This document shows positions 9,117-16,317 of a DNA stretch of 64,000 bases, one piece after another. The notes beneath the pieces were generated by a model. The model searched no databases. It was given only the letters and a program-made list of their open reading frames with translations, and was not told where the DNA came from. Source of the stretch: Bacteroidales bacterium (lineage in GTDB: Bacteria > Bacteroidota > Bacteroidia > Bacteroidales > Prolixibacteraceae). The translations under genes and the position numbers were made by a program. The stretch spans positions 372,001 through 436,000 of the forward strand of contig JAAYDJ010000021.1 of assembly GCA_012729335.1 (NCBI GenBank). The letters are read 5' to 3'. Each line of letters begins with the position of its first letter. The first letter of the stretch is position 1.

Positions 9117-10250
9117 TCATTTGGGAGGGTGATTCCTGCCGGAAAGGTTGATGAGCTGCACGCGGTTGCTCACGCCGGTCTTGGTGAAGATCCTGTGGAT
9201 GTGGTCTTTCACGGTTTGCAGGGTGATGAAGAGAGTGTCAGCGATCTCGCGGTTGCTTTTTCCAGCCCTGATTTCCCTGATGATTTCGGCTTCGCGGCGT
9301 GAGATGTCGTATTTCAGGCAAAAGGCTTCAAATGCTGCGGCGGGGGCATTCCCTTCCGGAGAGATGCCTGCCTGTGGTGCTTCTGCTGTGGCGGTTCCTT
9401 CCGGAAATCCTCCTTCCAGGAGTTCCCTGAAGGGAAAAGTTCTTCCCGTTGCTGGCGAATCGGGGCCCGCTGTGGAGGATTCTTTTCCTGCAGGCGAAGA
9501 GGTGAGGACCAGGCCTCCGGTGCAGAGGGGCAGCAGCAGGTTGGAGAGGAAGACCATGAGCAGGGCCATGAGGGCAAAGACATCATGGTGGCCCGGGACC
9601 ATCAGGGTGAGAAAAGTGGAAAGGGCCACCGCCAGGAAGTACCCCGGCAGGAAATAGCGGCTTTCGCGGCATTCTTCACGCAGGAGCTTTTTATACTTCA
9701 GCACGACCGGTACCAGGAGAATAAGGTGGATCAGCGCATTGGCGGAGGCGATCAGGGTATACACCGGAAAAAAAGAGCCTCCGGCGAAAGCCGGATCCGA
9801 AACAGGGGTTGAAGGAGTAATCTTTCCGGCTAAAACAGGGGATTTTGTAGCCAGAAGAAAGGTAAGGGGGAAAACGGCCACGCAGGCGAAGAGGTAGATC
9901 AGGGTGGCCCGGCGCCCCCAGCGGATGCCTGTAATGGTGCTGAAAAAGCGGATCAGCATATACCAGGCGGCCAGCAGGAAGGGAAGCCCCAGGAGGGGCT
10001 GAACCGTCGTTATCCTGAGGCGCACTCCTTCGGCCAGCCCCCAGCCTTCCATCAGCTTCTGCAAGAACAGGTTTCCCCATACCCCGTACAACAGAAAAGC
10101 ATAGATGAACAACTGCTGGTAGACGAGAAAGGTTCCTGCAGGTTTTCTATCGCTGCTGGCATAACGGACGCTGACCCACCCCCCCATGATGGCCAGTCCG
10201 GCCGAAACGGCAAATACAAGGGAAAAAAGCAGGGTCTGCCAGGCAATCAT
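9117..10250 (-). CDS. seven-helix membrane protein with C-terminal LuxR-type HTH
   Basis: A 377-residue regulator that appears to be membrane-bound. About seven hydrophobic segments occupy residues 1-250 (for example TLLFSLVFAVSAGLAIMGG and LIYLFACVAVFPLTFLLA). A low-complexity Ser/Pro/Gly/Ala linker follows (about 255-305), then a LuxR/FixJ-type winged HTH at about 310-370 with SRREAEIIREIRAGKSNREI and LQTVKDHIHRIFTKTGV. Membrane sensors fused directly to a LuxR HTH occur in Bacteroidota; their ligands are generally unknown. It is divergent from the membrane protein starting at 10401, with a 14-bp palindrome between them that could be its site. No histidine kinase is nearby, which suits a one-component design. 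Confidence 0.85.
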   Translation of the reverse strand: MIAWQTLLFSLVFAVSAGLAIMGGWVSVRYASSDRKPAGTFLVYQQLFIYAFLLYGVWGNLFLQKLMEGWGLAEGVRLRITTVQPLLGLPFLLAAWYMLIRFFSTITGIRWGRRATLIYLFACVAVFPLTFLLATKSPVLAGKITPSTPVSDPAFAGGSFFPVYTLIASANALIHLILLVPVVLKYKKLLREECRESRYFLPGYFLAVALSTFLTLMVPGHHDVFALMALLMVFLSNLLLPLCTGGLVLTSSPAGKESSTAGPDSPATGRTFPFRELLEGGFPEGTATAEAPQAGISPEGNAPAAAFEAFCLKYDISRREAEIIREIRAGKSNREIADTLFITLQTVKDHIHRIFTKTGVSNRVQLINLSGRNHPPK

Positions 10251-10300
10251 AGGTGAGTTTGTTTACGGATGCAATTTACAAAAGGGAAAGCCACCGCCCC

Positions 10301-10314
10301 CCTACTTAAGTAGG
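10301..10314. promoter_or_regulatory. 14-bp palindrome, candidate operator
   Basis: CCTACTTAAGTAGG is a perfect inverted repeat in the 150-bp divergent region between the membrane LuxR-type regulator and the gene at 10401. Its centre is about 70 bp upstream of the transcript start expected from the -7 box at 10365-10372, a typical activator position. LuxR-type regulators bind dyad sites as dimers, so this is the natural candidate, but binding is inferred. Confidence 0.5.
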
Positions 10315-10364
10315 ATTTTTTCAGAATCCGACTTTGGTAGTTAGGAACCGCCCGCCTGTGCTCC

Positions 10365-10372
10365 TACCTTTG
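10365..10372 (+). promoter_or_regulatory. Bacteroidota -7 box for the gene at 10401
   Basis: TACCTTTG matches TAnnTTTG exactly. TTAG at 10341-10344 lies 20 bp upstream as a weak -33; a better TTTG at 10333-10336 is spaced too far (28 bp). Transcription would start near 10379, leaving a short leader before ATG 10401. Confidence 0.55.
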
Positions 10373-10400
10373 ATCTGTCAAACATAAAATTCTAAAAGCC

Positions 10401-11093
10401 ATGACAACAAGTTATTTCCAAATTGAACCTTCCGTCAGCCATAGTCTGTCTGTCGGTTGGAAAAAAATGATGGAGCAGTTTCTGCCCCTGCTGCTCATCG
10501 TCTTTATTTGCGCCATACTCCAGGGGCCGGTCAGGTTCATCAAGGGGGATGCAGATTTTAATTTCCTGATGCTCATGTTTTTGCCCCTCCTGCTGGCCTA
10601 TGGATTCCTCTTCTGGCCGGTGATTGATTACGGCTCTGACTTTCTCTTTCTGAAGGCGGTACGGAGCCAGAAGGTGGAAGTGGCAGAACTATTCGAAGGT
10701 TTCCGTACCAAATTCGTCCAGATCGTCCTGGCCAATCTGCTGGTTTTTGCCCTGGTGATGGTCGGATTGTTCCTGCTGATCATCCCCGGAATCATCATTG
10801 GTTGCCGGCTGGTTTTCGTCTCTTACCTGGTCATGGACAAGGACATGGAGGCCATTGCCGCTGTGGAGGAGAGCTGGCGGATGACCCGCGGCTACGGGTG
10901 GACCATTTTCTTCCTGGGGGTGACCTCCTTCTTCCTGGTCATTGCGGGACTGATGGTGATGATCGTCGGGGTACTGGTGTCGGCCATGTGGATCAGCGCC
11001 TCGTATGCCGCCCTCTACCAGTCGGTGCTCGAATATCGCCAGAACAACGAAACCCTGCCCATCCTGGGCGTGAATGAAGTCCCGGAGGGATAA
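10401..11093 (+). CDS. polytopic membrane protein, GDPD-membrane-domain/DUF975-like
   Basis: A 230-residue integral membrane protein with about five or six helices. The pattern GLFLLIIPGIIIGCRLVFV, then MDKDMEAIAAVEESWRMT and GYGWTIFFLGV, is the hallmark of the family that includes the membrane domain of glycerophosphodiester phosphodiesterases and DUF975/YciC-like proteins. No catalytic GDPD domain is attached. Function is unknown; relatives are thought to help in membrane or lipid processes. It stands alone between a divergent regulator and a hairpin at 11145-11170, so it is the likely direct target of the adjacent LuxR-type protein. Confidence 0.75.
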   Translation: MTTSYFQIEPSVSHSLSVGWKKMMEQFLPLLLIVFICAILQGPVRFIKGDADFNFLMLMFLPLLLAYGFLFWPVIDYGSDFLFLKAVRSQKVEVAELFEGFRTKFVQIVLANLLVFALVMVGLFLLIIPGIIIGCRLVFVSYLVMDKDMEAIAAVEESWRMTRGYGWTIFFLGVTSFFLVIAGLMVMIVGVLVSAMWISASYAALYQSVLEYRQNNETLPILGVNEVPEG

Positions 11094-11144
11094 CCGTGAA
11101 GAAAGCAGTAAGAAAAAAGTGATTATTTCTATCTGTATAAAAAG

Positions 11145-11170
11145 AAGGCTCCGGATAATTCCGGGGCCTT
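11145..11170. terminator. hairpin terminator
   Basis: AAGGCTCCGGA (11145-11155), loop TAAT, then TCCGGGGCCTT (11160-11170) forms an 11-bp stem with one G-U wobble. A-rich sequence on its left gives a U-tract on the minus strand. It closes the plus-strand membrane-protein gene and may also stop minus-strand transcription from the CYTH remnant. Confidence 0.65.
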
Positions 11171-11272
11171 TATTCGCGCGTAGTCCATAATTCCGGATTG
11201 AAGACAATTTTAAATTTCATTCACCGATAGACATTTTTCGTTCAGTTTAGATTCAAGTATTCCATATCTTAT

Positions 11273-11629
11273 TCAATTCTGCGTTGAGGAGTGCTTTGCC
11301 AGCAGCAGGTCGCTGTAGGAACAGGCCACCAGTTCATCTGCCGTAATGCCGAAGCGTGACAGGTAGTGCTGACATTGTTCCAGCAGTTTTTCACGGCCCA
11401 GGGTTCCCTCCCGGTCGATGACTTCGATCTCCACGAAGTGGCCCAGTCCTTCCACCTCATCGATATGGAATTTCACATTGCCAATGAAGTAGATTTCCCT
11501 GGTTTTGTCCACGACCACCAGGATCCCCAGGGCGGTGGCAAGGATTTCCTTCAGGTGGGAGCCGGGAAGGGAAGGGTAGAGGAGTACGTCGGCCTGTTTG
11601 GGTCCTTCCTGATCATTATCTGTTTGCAT
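11273..11629 (-). pseudogene. truncated CYTH-domain gene, displaced 3' fragment
   Basis: This 118-codon frame is a 5'-truncated copy of the CYTH-domain gene at 13773-14315. From QEGPKQADVLLYPS onward it matches the intact gene nearly residue for residue. It lacks the N-terminal half, including the ExExK-type motif (here EIKAR) that gives CYTH enzymes their metal site. The first five residues are unrelated sequence and the last five (SSTQN side) differ from the intact copy. No promoter is visible. The fragment is best read as the original or duplicated 3' end of the gene left behind by insertion of the AT-rich segment. It could still be translated, but a catalytic product is very unlikely. Confidence 0.85.
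11293..11611. repeat. 319-bp direct repeat, left copy
   Basis: Left member of a 319-bp direct repeat. Its partner is 13802-14120, in the same orientation, with equal length and no indels. By eye I count about 16 mismatches, roughly 95% identity. The sequence is the 3' part of a CYTH gene. The two copies bracket the AT-rich segment. Confidence 0.9.
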
Positions 11630-11743
11630 AATTTATCAATAAAGCAGATTTCCTTTTTAATGTTTTTGGAATATTGTTTATGCGTACTCATTGTAGAGTA
11701 AGTCTAAAATGTTAATTCACCTATAACCCTAAAATACTGATTT

Positions 11744-13240
11744 ATGAAATTAGTTCGGATTATATCAGGTATATTTGTTATGTCGTGTTTGTTATGTTGC
11801 CAGACAGAACTTTCAGATGCAGAGATTTTTAACGACAAGCAAATGTTGGCGGAAGCAAAGAATTGGTATGATGCTCAGGTAGAATCAACTGTTGTTTTAA
11901 AGTCGGGTTTTGCCAATGAAAAAAGCAAAATTGCTTATCCCAATTGGAAGGATACACATACAACAAATAGCAAGAACATGGATGTAGTAGAAGTTGGTTT
12001 ATATGCAAAGGGATGGTGGGGATTTACTCTTGATACTTTGCATAATGAATGGCTGAAAACCCTAAATGAAGGCTATCTCAGTTCACACACCAGGCTGGTA
12101 TTAACCAAAAGCAAAACTGATGGGAAAAGAACTGCGTTTTTAATGACCATTGTAGCTGACAAGCCATATCTTAGAAAAAGAAATTTTAAGATATGGCAGG
12201 GTAACTCTTATCTTGAGAAAGAGAAAGATTTTAGTGGATTGGTATTTTATCACGATCTTAAAGGTCGGTTTGTAAATGGATGGCGTTATACAAGCGGAAG
12301 AGTCAGCCATACTGTCGTTATGGATTCAGTTAATTCGACTGGGCCCAGGTTAAAATCAGGTGGTTGCACTACCTACTTTTATTATAATTGGAATATTGAT
12401 TATATTGAATGGTACTATTATACTATAGTCGGCAGTAATGTCAGCCCTTCTCATTATAATGGCATGACAATAAATAATATTTCATTTGAAACTATTACAG
12501 TTTCTATGTGCAATTACGATGATGGTGGTGGTGGTGGTGGGATGTATATTGATGGAATGGATAACAGTGAATCTAGTAACACTTTGCCTACTGTAGATGA
12601 TTATAACCTTATGAAGTTTCCAAAACTCTGGTGCATCTATCAAAAACTTAAAAACGGTGAAGTTTTGCCAAAGATTTTTAGCAGGTTTTATGGCTTGACC
12701 TTGCCTCAATACAGTATCCTAGGCGAACAAAACCTTAGATGGAATGTTGGCAACCTAAGTAATCTTGATCCTGTAAATGGTGTGGTTTTTGGAATTACTG
12801 AACCTATTAATAGCCCTTCACCCCAAAATCCAGGAGGTTATTTTATCAATATAATAATTGACGAAAGGCATGTTGACGAATCGTCATCATATATCGCTTT
12901 AATACTATTGCACGAAGCCATTCATGCTATGTTACTAGCTGAGTTTTATGATGAATTGGGTACAACCGATTTTGCGACTCTATTTAACATTAAGAGTCGC
13001 AATCTTTATGGTGCAGATGCCCAACACATAATAATGGCATGCAATGATTATGTTAATATATTAGCAAATGGCTTACAACAATTCGACATATCTAATGGTC
13101 TAACAAATCGTTCGTTGATTTTCTATCAGAAAGCAGTTATGTATTCATTACGGTATCATTCATTAAGGGATCTTAATTTTACCACGGGTGAAATGGAATT
13201 CGAACAACTCATACATGATTCACTGGGAGATTGTAAATAA
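11744..13240 (+). CDS. exported putative zinc metallopeptidase-like protein
   Basis: A 498-residue protein starting with a signal-peptide or lipoprotein-like N-terminus (MKLVRIISGIFVMSCLLCC). The cysteines after LL may be lipidated, although the lipobox is not canonical. The first 250 residues are beta-rich, with DFSGLVFYHDLKGRFVNGWR, a pattern I associate with uncharacterised Bacteroidota surface proteins. A Gly-rich linker (DDGGGGGGMYIDG) follows. The C-terminal part contains LLHEAIHAMLLAEF, an HExxH motif typical of zinc peptidases, with further acidic and His residues downstream as possible third ligands. Base composition is strongly AT-rich compared with its neighbours. The small lipoprotein about 105 bp downstream may be a partner. 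Substrate is unknown. Confidence 0.65.
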   Translation: MKLVRIISGIFVMSCLLCCQTELSDAEIFNDKQMLAEAKNWYDAQVESTVVLKSGFANEKSKIAYPNWKDTHTTNSKNMDVVEVGLYAKGWWGFTLDTLHNEWLKTLNEGYLSSHTRLVLTKSKTDGKRTAFLMTIVADKPYLRKRNFKIWQGNSYLEKEKDFSGLVFYHDLKGRFVNGWRYTSGRVSHTVVMDSVNSTGPRLKSGGCTTYFYYNWNIDYIEWYYYTIVGSNVSPSHYNGMTINNISFETITVSMCNYDDGGGGGGMYIDGMDNSESSNTLPTVDDYNLMKFPKLWCIYQKLKNGEVLPKIFSRFYGLTLPQYSILGEQNLRWNVGNLSNLDPVNGVVFGITEPINSPSPQNPGGYFINIIIDERHVDESSSYIALILLHEAIHAMLLAEFYDELGTTDFATLFNIKSRNLYGADAQHIIMACNDYVNILANGLQQFDISNGLTNRSLIFYQKAVMYSLRYHSLRDLNFTTGEMEFEQLIHDSLGDCK

Positions 13241-13344
13241 TTTGAAATATCCTTGCAATTGTTTTTACTAACCGAAATAATTATGCATATAGTTTTTACA
13301 TATGTTTCACGAAAGGAATCAGATAAGTGTAATAGTTGAAACTG

Positions 13345-13776
13345 ATGAGAACAATAATTTTATTTATAGTATGTATTTTATACATGACAGGTTGCTCCAA
13401 AAAAGCTCCCGATACCTACTATTTAATTTATGGAGAACACCTTAGGAAATATGAGACAGAAAATGGCATTAATTATCATTACACCTGGGAGTTTTATCTT
13501 GATGAATATCATGGGAAGGTCCATAATACCTACGAGTTGCGATATTTGAAAGCATCGGACAGCAGCTTTATAAAACCAGTCTCTTTTTTAGACAGCATAG
13601 ATATTTTGGGAGCAGAAATTTTCAGTCCCAAAATCAGAAAGAAGCATCCGCTGTTTCAATTCCCGGGTTCCTCTTCTCCAAATGATTCGTTTAAAATTTT
13701 CGTCGGGGAAATTTCCCTGGATGGTGATTCTGTTATTTTCAGAGAGGTCCGCAGAAGTATAATCGGTTATTTCTAA
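13345..13776 (+). CDS. small lipoprotein of unknown function
   Basis: A 143-residue lipoprotein from ATG 13345; an in-frame TTG three codons earlier is less likely. The lipobox is clear: FIVCILYMTGCSKK, with cleavage before Cys19. The mature part (DTYYLIYGEHLRKYE onward) shows no motif I recognise. It follows the metallopeptidase-like gene in the AT-rich segment and shares its base composition, so they probably arrived together. Its stop (TAA at 13774-13776) interlocks with the TAG of the convergent CYTH gene. A protective or substrate-binding role for the first protein is possible but not shown. Confidence 0.75.
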   Translation: MRTIILFIVCILYMTGCSKKAPDTYYLIYGEHLRKYETENGINYHYTWEFYLDEYHGKVHNTYELRYLKASDSSFIKPVSFLDSIDILGAEIFSPKIRKKHPLFQFPGSSSPNDSFKIFVGEISLDGDSVIFREVRRSIIGYF

Positions 13777-14315
13777 TAATATTGCCCTTCCTGTGGGGTG
13801 AGCTTTGCCAGCAGCAGGTCGCTGTAGGAACAGGCCACCAGTTCATCTGCTGTAATGCCGAAGCGTGACAGGTAGTGCTGACATTGTTCCAGCAGTTTTT
13901 CACGGCCCAGAGTTCCCTCCCGGTCGATGGCTTCGATCTCCACGAAGTGGCCCAGACCTTCCACCTCATCGATATGGAATTTCACATTGCCATTGAAGTA
14001 AATTTCCCTGGTTTTGTCCACGACCACCAGGATTCCCAATGCTGTGGTGAGGATCTCCTTCAGGTGGGAGCCGGGAGAGGAAGGGTAGAGGAGTACGTCG
14101 GCCTGCTTGGGTCCTTCCTGGTCGGCACGCCGGTAATGAATCAGCTGGTTCTCGATGTTGCCCTCGCGCAGCTTGAGCCGCCCCGATGACACCCTGAAGT
14201 AGGTGTCCTTCTGGTGGTCGGTCCCCCGGAATTCGGCCCCTGCCTCCAGAAGGATGGTTCTGATGGCGTCCCCGCGCCCCGTGCGCGCTTTGATTTCAAT
14301 GTTGGTGATGGTCAT
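13773..14315 (-). CDS. CYTH-domain (class IV adenylate cyclase-like) protein
   Basis: About 180 residues from ATG 14315 (an upstream ATG at 14408 would add an unconserved tail). It begins TITNIEIKART, the CYTH N-terminal strand, though the usual ExExK is reduced to EIKAR. Other family features follow: KDTYFRVSSGRLKLREG, LIHYRRADQEGPK, VDKTREIY, VKFHIDEVEGLGHFVEIE and a C-terminal helix with SYSDLL. CYTH enzymes act on triphosphates (cAMP synthesis, thiamine triphosphate or polyphosphate); relatives with this architecture are annotated as CyaB-type cyclases, but the true substrate is often unknown. The last nine residues (LTPQEGQYY) lie outside the repeat and come from the acquired segment. 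Divergent from the cytoskeletal cluster. Confidence 0.85.
   Translation of the reverse strand: MTITNIEIKARTGRGDAIRTILLEAGAEFRGTDHQKDTYFRVSSGRLKLREGNIENQLIHYRRADQEGPKQADVLLYPSSPGSHLKEILTTALGILVVVDKTREIYFNGNVKFHIDEVEGLGHFVEIEAIDREGTLGREKLLEQCQHYLSRFGITADELVACSYSDLLLAKLTPQEGQYY
13802..14120. repeat. 319-bp direct repeat, right copy
   Basis: Right member of the pair with 11293-11611, lying inside the intact CYTH gene. The mismatches are mostly silent at protein level and cluster in one 30-bp patch around the codons for LGILVVV/TALG. That suggests divergence between two related alleles rather than a very recent duplication. Confidence 0.9.
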
Positions 14316-14452
14316 GACTCTTTTGGTCTGTATTTTGTTAAGCAGATCTTTTGAATGGTGAACACTATTCAGAAAAGAAAGATCGCTCCCTGCGAAAGGA
14401 AAGATCAAACATATGCATAATGAGCGCCTGAAAATACTAAATTCGCTGAAAA

Positions 14453-14460
14453 TAGGTTTG
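14453..14460 (+). promoter_or_regulatory. -7 box of the tubulin/actin-like cluster
   Basis: TAGGTTTG is an exact TAnnTTTG match, 35 bp before the first ATG of the seven-gene cluster at 14495. The -33 region is weak (CCTG at 14427-14430). That would fit a promoter needing an activator or giving low expression. It is the only good -7 box I see before or between the cluster genes. Confidence 0.55.
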
Positions 14461-14494
14461 TTGTCAATAGAAACTATATCAAATCACCTGGCAC

Positions 14495-15847
14495 ATGAAG
14501 ATACGCACCCAATTGCTGTTATGGGGTACAGCGGTGATGATTCTGGCGGCCTGTTCTTCGCAGAGTGGCCGGCGGGAAACCCCCTCCCCCGGAAAGGAAG
14601 TTCCCGCGCAGGAAGAGCTGCAGCCGGGGAAGGACTCTGAAGGTCACGGTACAGCCGAAAATTCTCCGGCCGGAGAACCCACCGGCACTCCGGGCAGTCT
14701 GGCAACCACTTCCCCATCCTCCCTGCAGAAGGTTACCTTTTACCTGGAAAACTCCCAGAGCATGTTCGGCTATGTGTCGGGGATCACCCGCTATGTCGAC
14801 GTGGTGGCTGAACTGGCCGAGAAACCCGATTTTGTCAAAGAAGATATTCCCCGCGAGTTCTTTTTCATCAACGGCACGGGGCCGGTGATCACCCCCATCG
14901 GCGATGATCCGGTGGTGCTGAAGAAAAAACTGAACACCGACGGCTTCCGCTGCGGCGACATCACCCGGAGTAACCTCAACGGCATGTTCCAGACCGCCCT
15001 CAGCAATGCCGGTGGTGGCACCATTTCCATCCTTATTTCCGATGGCATCTACGATATCGGTGACGGGGGGATGACCTCGCTGGTCACTTCCGGCAAGGAA
15101 ACCCGCAGCCAGTTTATCCGCCGGCTGCGGTCGGCCAACCTGCAGACCCTTATGATCAAGCTCACCTCGGAATTCAAAGGCGACTACTTCTATGCCTCCC
15201 GGAAGGGAAAGGTAACCCTGGATTCGGAGCGTCCCTACTACATCTGGATCTTCGGCGAGAGCCACCTGCTGGCCCGCTACTTCCCCGACCGCTACATTGC
15301 TTCGGAGCTCACAGGTTTTGAGACGCTGGCCCGTTTTCTCAAGCCTTCCGGAGAACCCCTTCCCTGGCAGCTGGTCCCCGAGAACAGCCTGGGGAGCTAC
15401 CGCTTTGACCACAAGGTGAAAAACCGGCTGGTCGACGCCAAGCCCGACCGGAATGGAAGGGGCTTCCAGGTGACCCTGGCCGTTGACTTCTCATCGCTTC
15501 CCTTTCCCGGCGAGGTCTATCTCGACCCTGCAAGCTACACATGCAGCGGTAACTATGCCGTGGCGGAGGTAAAGGTGCCTGCACGCAAAATCCACTCCCT
15601 GCCCTTTACGCCCACCCACCTGGTATCGGTGAAGAGCCTGAAGAACCCTGCCGGGAAGGTGACCGTCGCGCTGGTGAACCGCGTGCCCGAATGGATCGCA
15701 GCCACCGCTTCTGCCGATGAGGAGAACATCTCCGCCGATACCTCCCGGACCTTCGGCCTCAATTACCTCACCGATGCCATCGTGGAGGCCTACAAATCGG
15801 CCGGGGAAAACAAGCCTCTGGCCTCCTTTACCTTTGAAATACAATAA
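14495..15847 (+). CDS. lipoprotein with degenerate vWA-like domain (cytoskeletal cluster gene 1)
   Basis: A 450-residue lipoprotein: signal peptide with lipobox MILAACSSQ, then a Pro/Ser/Gly/Glu-rich linker (about residues 22-78). The following domain looks like von Willebrand A. A first strand, KVTFYLENSQSMFGYV, places ENSQS where MIDAS DxSxS is expected. A later strand, ISILISDGIYDIGDG, matches the vWA 'LxxDG' strand. The loss of the first Asp suggests weak or absent metal binding. The C-terminal 150 residues (from about 300) are beta-rich and unrecognised. It leads a same-strand cluster and is 11 bp from the next gene. Lipidation places it in the periplasm or outer membrane, where it could anchor the motor-like partners. 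The role is inferred. Confidence 0.7.
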   Translation: MKIRTQLLLWGTAVMILAACSSQSGRRETPSPGKEVPAQEELQPGKDSEGHGTAENSPAGEPTGTPGSLATTSPSSLQKVTFYLENSQSMFGYVSGITRYVDVVAELAEKPDFVKEDIPREFFFINGTGPVITPIGDDPVVLKKKLNTDGFRCGDITRSNLNGMFQTALSNAGGGTISILISDGIYDIGDGGMTSLVTSGKETRSQFIRRLRSANLQTLMIKLTSEFKGDYFYASRKGKVTLDSERPYYIWIFGESHLLARYFPDRYIASELTGFETLARFLKPSGEPLPWQLVPENSLGSYRFDHKVKNRLVDAKPDRNGRGFQVTLAVDFSSLPFPGEVYLDPASYTCSGNYAVAEVKVPARKIHSLPFTPTHLVSVKSLKNPAGKVTVALVNRVPEWIAATASADEENISADTSRTFGLNYLTDAIVEAYKSAGENKPLASFTFEIQ

Positions 15848-15858
15848 AAAAACCACCT

Positions 15859-16308
15859 ATGACTGAATTCTTTGCGGCCATGTACGAAACCCTTTTCCGG
15901 GTTTACCATGCCAGTTATCCCGAGATCTTCTCGACATTGTACAACTTCGGGGGTTATATGAAGCTGGGGGGGATCTTTCTCCTGGTGCCCCTGGTGTTCT
16001 GGCTTTTGTTTTATTTTCTGTGGCGTTATCCCTATGGGCGGTTCTGGCACTGGCTGCTTTGGTGGCTGGTGTCGGGAGGTGTGGTGTTGGTGGTCACGTG
16101 GTTTCAGGCGCGCGGGGCCATCTTCGACTCCCCGAACCCGGCATTGGTGGATGCCCTGGCCGACCCCGAGTCGGGCTATAAGGTCTATGCCGTCACCCTG
16201 CCTCAGCGCTATGCCCTCATCAATACGGGCCTTTCCCTGGTGGCCGGGTTCCTCTACAGCCTCATTTTGAAGCCCTTCAGTAAAATCCAGATGCATTTAC
16301 CCTTCTAA
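15859..16308 (+). CDS. small membrane protein (cytoskeletal cluster gene 2)
   Basis: A 149-residue protein with three membrane helices: about residues 34-57 (GGIFLLVPLVFWLLFYFLW), 62-84 (HWLLWWLVSGGVVLVVTW) and 118-138 (INTGLSLVAGFLYSLIL). I recognise no family. The tight spacing (11 bp before, 9 bp after) says it is made with the vWA-like lipoprotein and the tubulin-like protein. It may link the periplasmic lipoprotein to the cytosolic parts. Confidence 0.8.
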   Translation: MTEFFAAMYETLFRVYHASYPEIFSTLYNFGGYMKLGGIFLLVPLVFWLLFYFLWRYPYGRFWHWLLWWLVSGGVVLVVTWFQARGAIFDSPNPALVDALADPESGYKVYAVTLPQRYALINTGLSLVAGFLYSLILKPFSKIQMHLPF

Positions 16309-16317
16309 TCCACGACC

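Larger units (their letters stand above)
11612..13801. mobile_element. AT-rich acquired segment between CYTH repeats
   Basis: About 2.2 kb of visibly AT-rich sequence interrupts otherwise GC-rich DNA and is flanked by 319-bp direct repeats of a CYTH gene. It carries two plus-strand genes for exported proteins. The arrangement matches an element that entered the 3' part of a gene and supplied a replacement 3' end, or a homologous exchange with duplication. No integrase, transposase or terminal inverted repeat is visible, so the mechanism is open. Confidence 0.6.

Noticed and set aside
11744-13776. A proven toxin-immunity pair
   Set aside because: Only the gene order and an HExxH motif support it. 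No known toxin domain or immunity family is visible.
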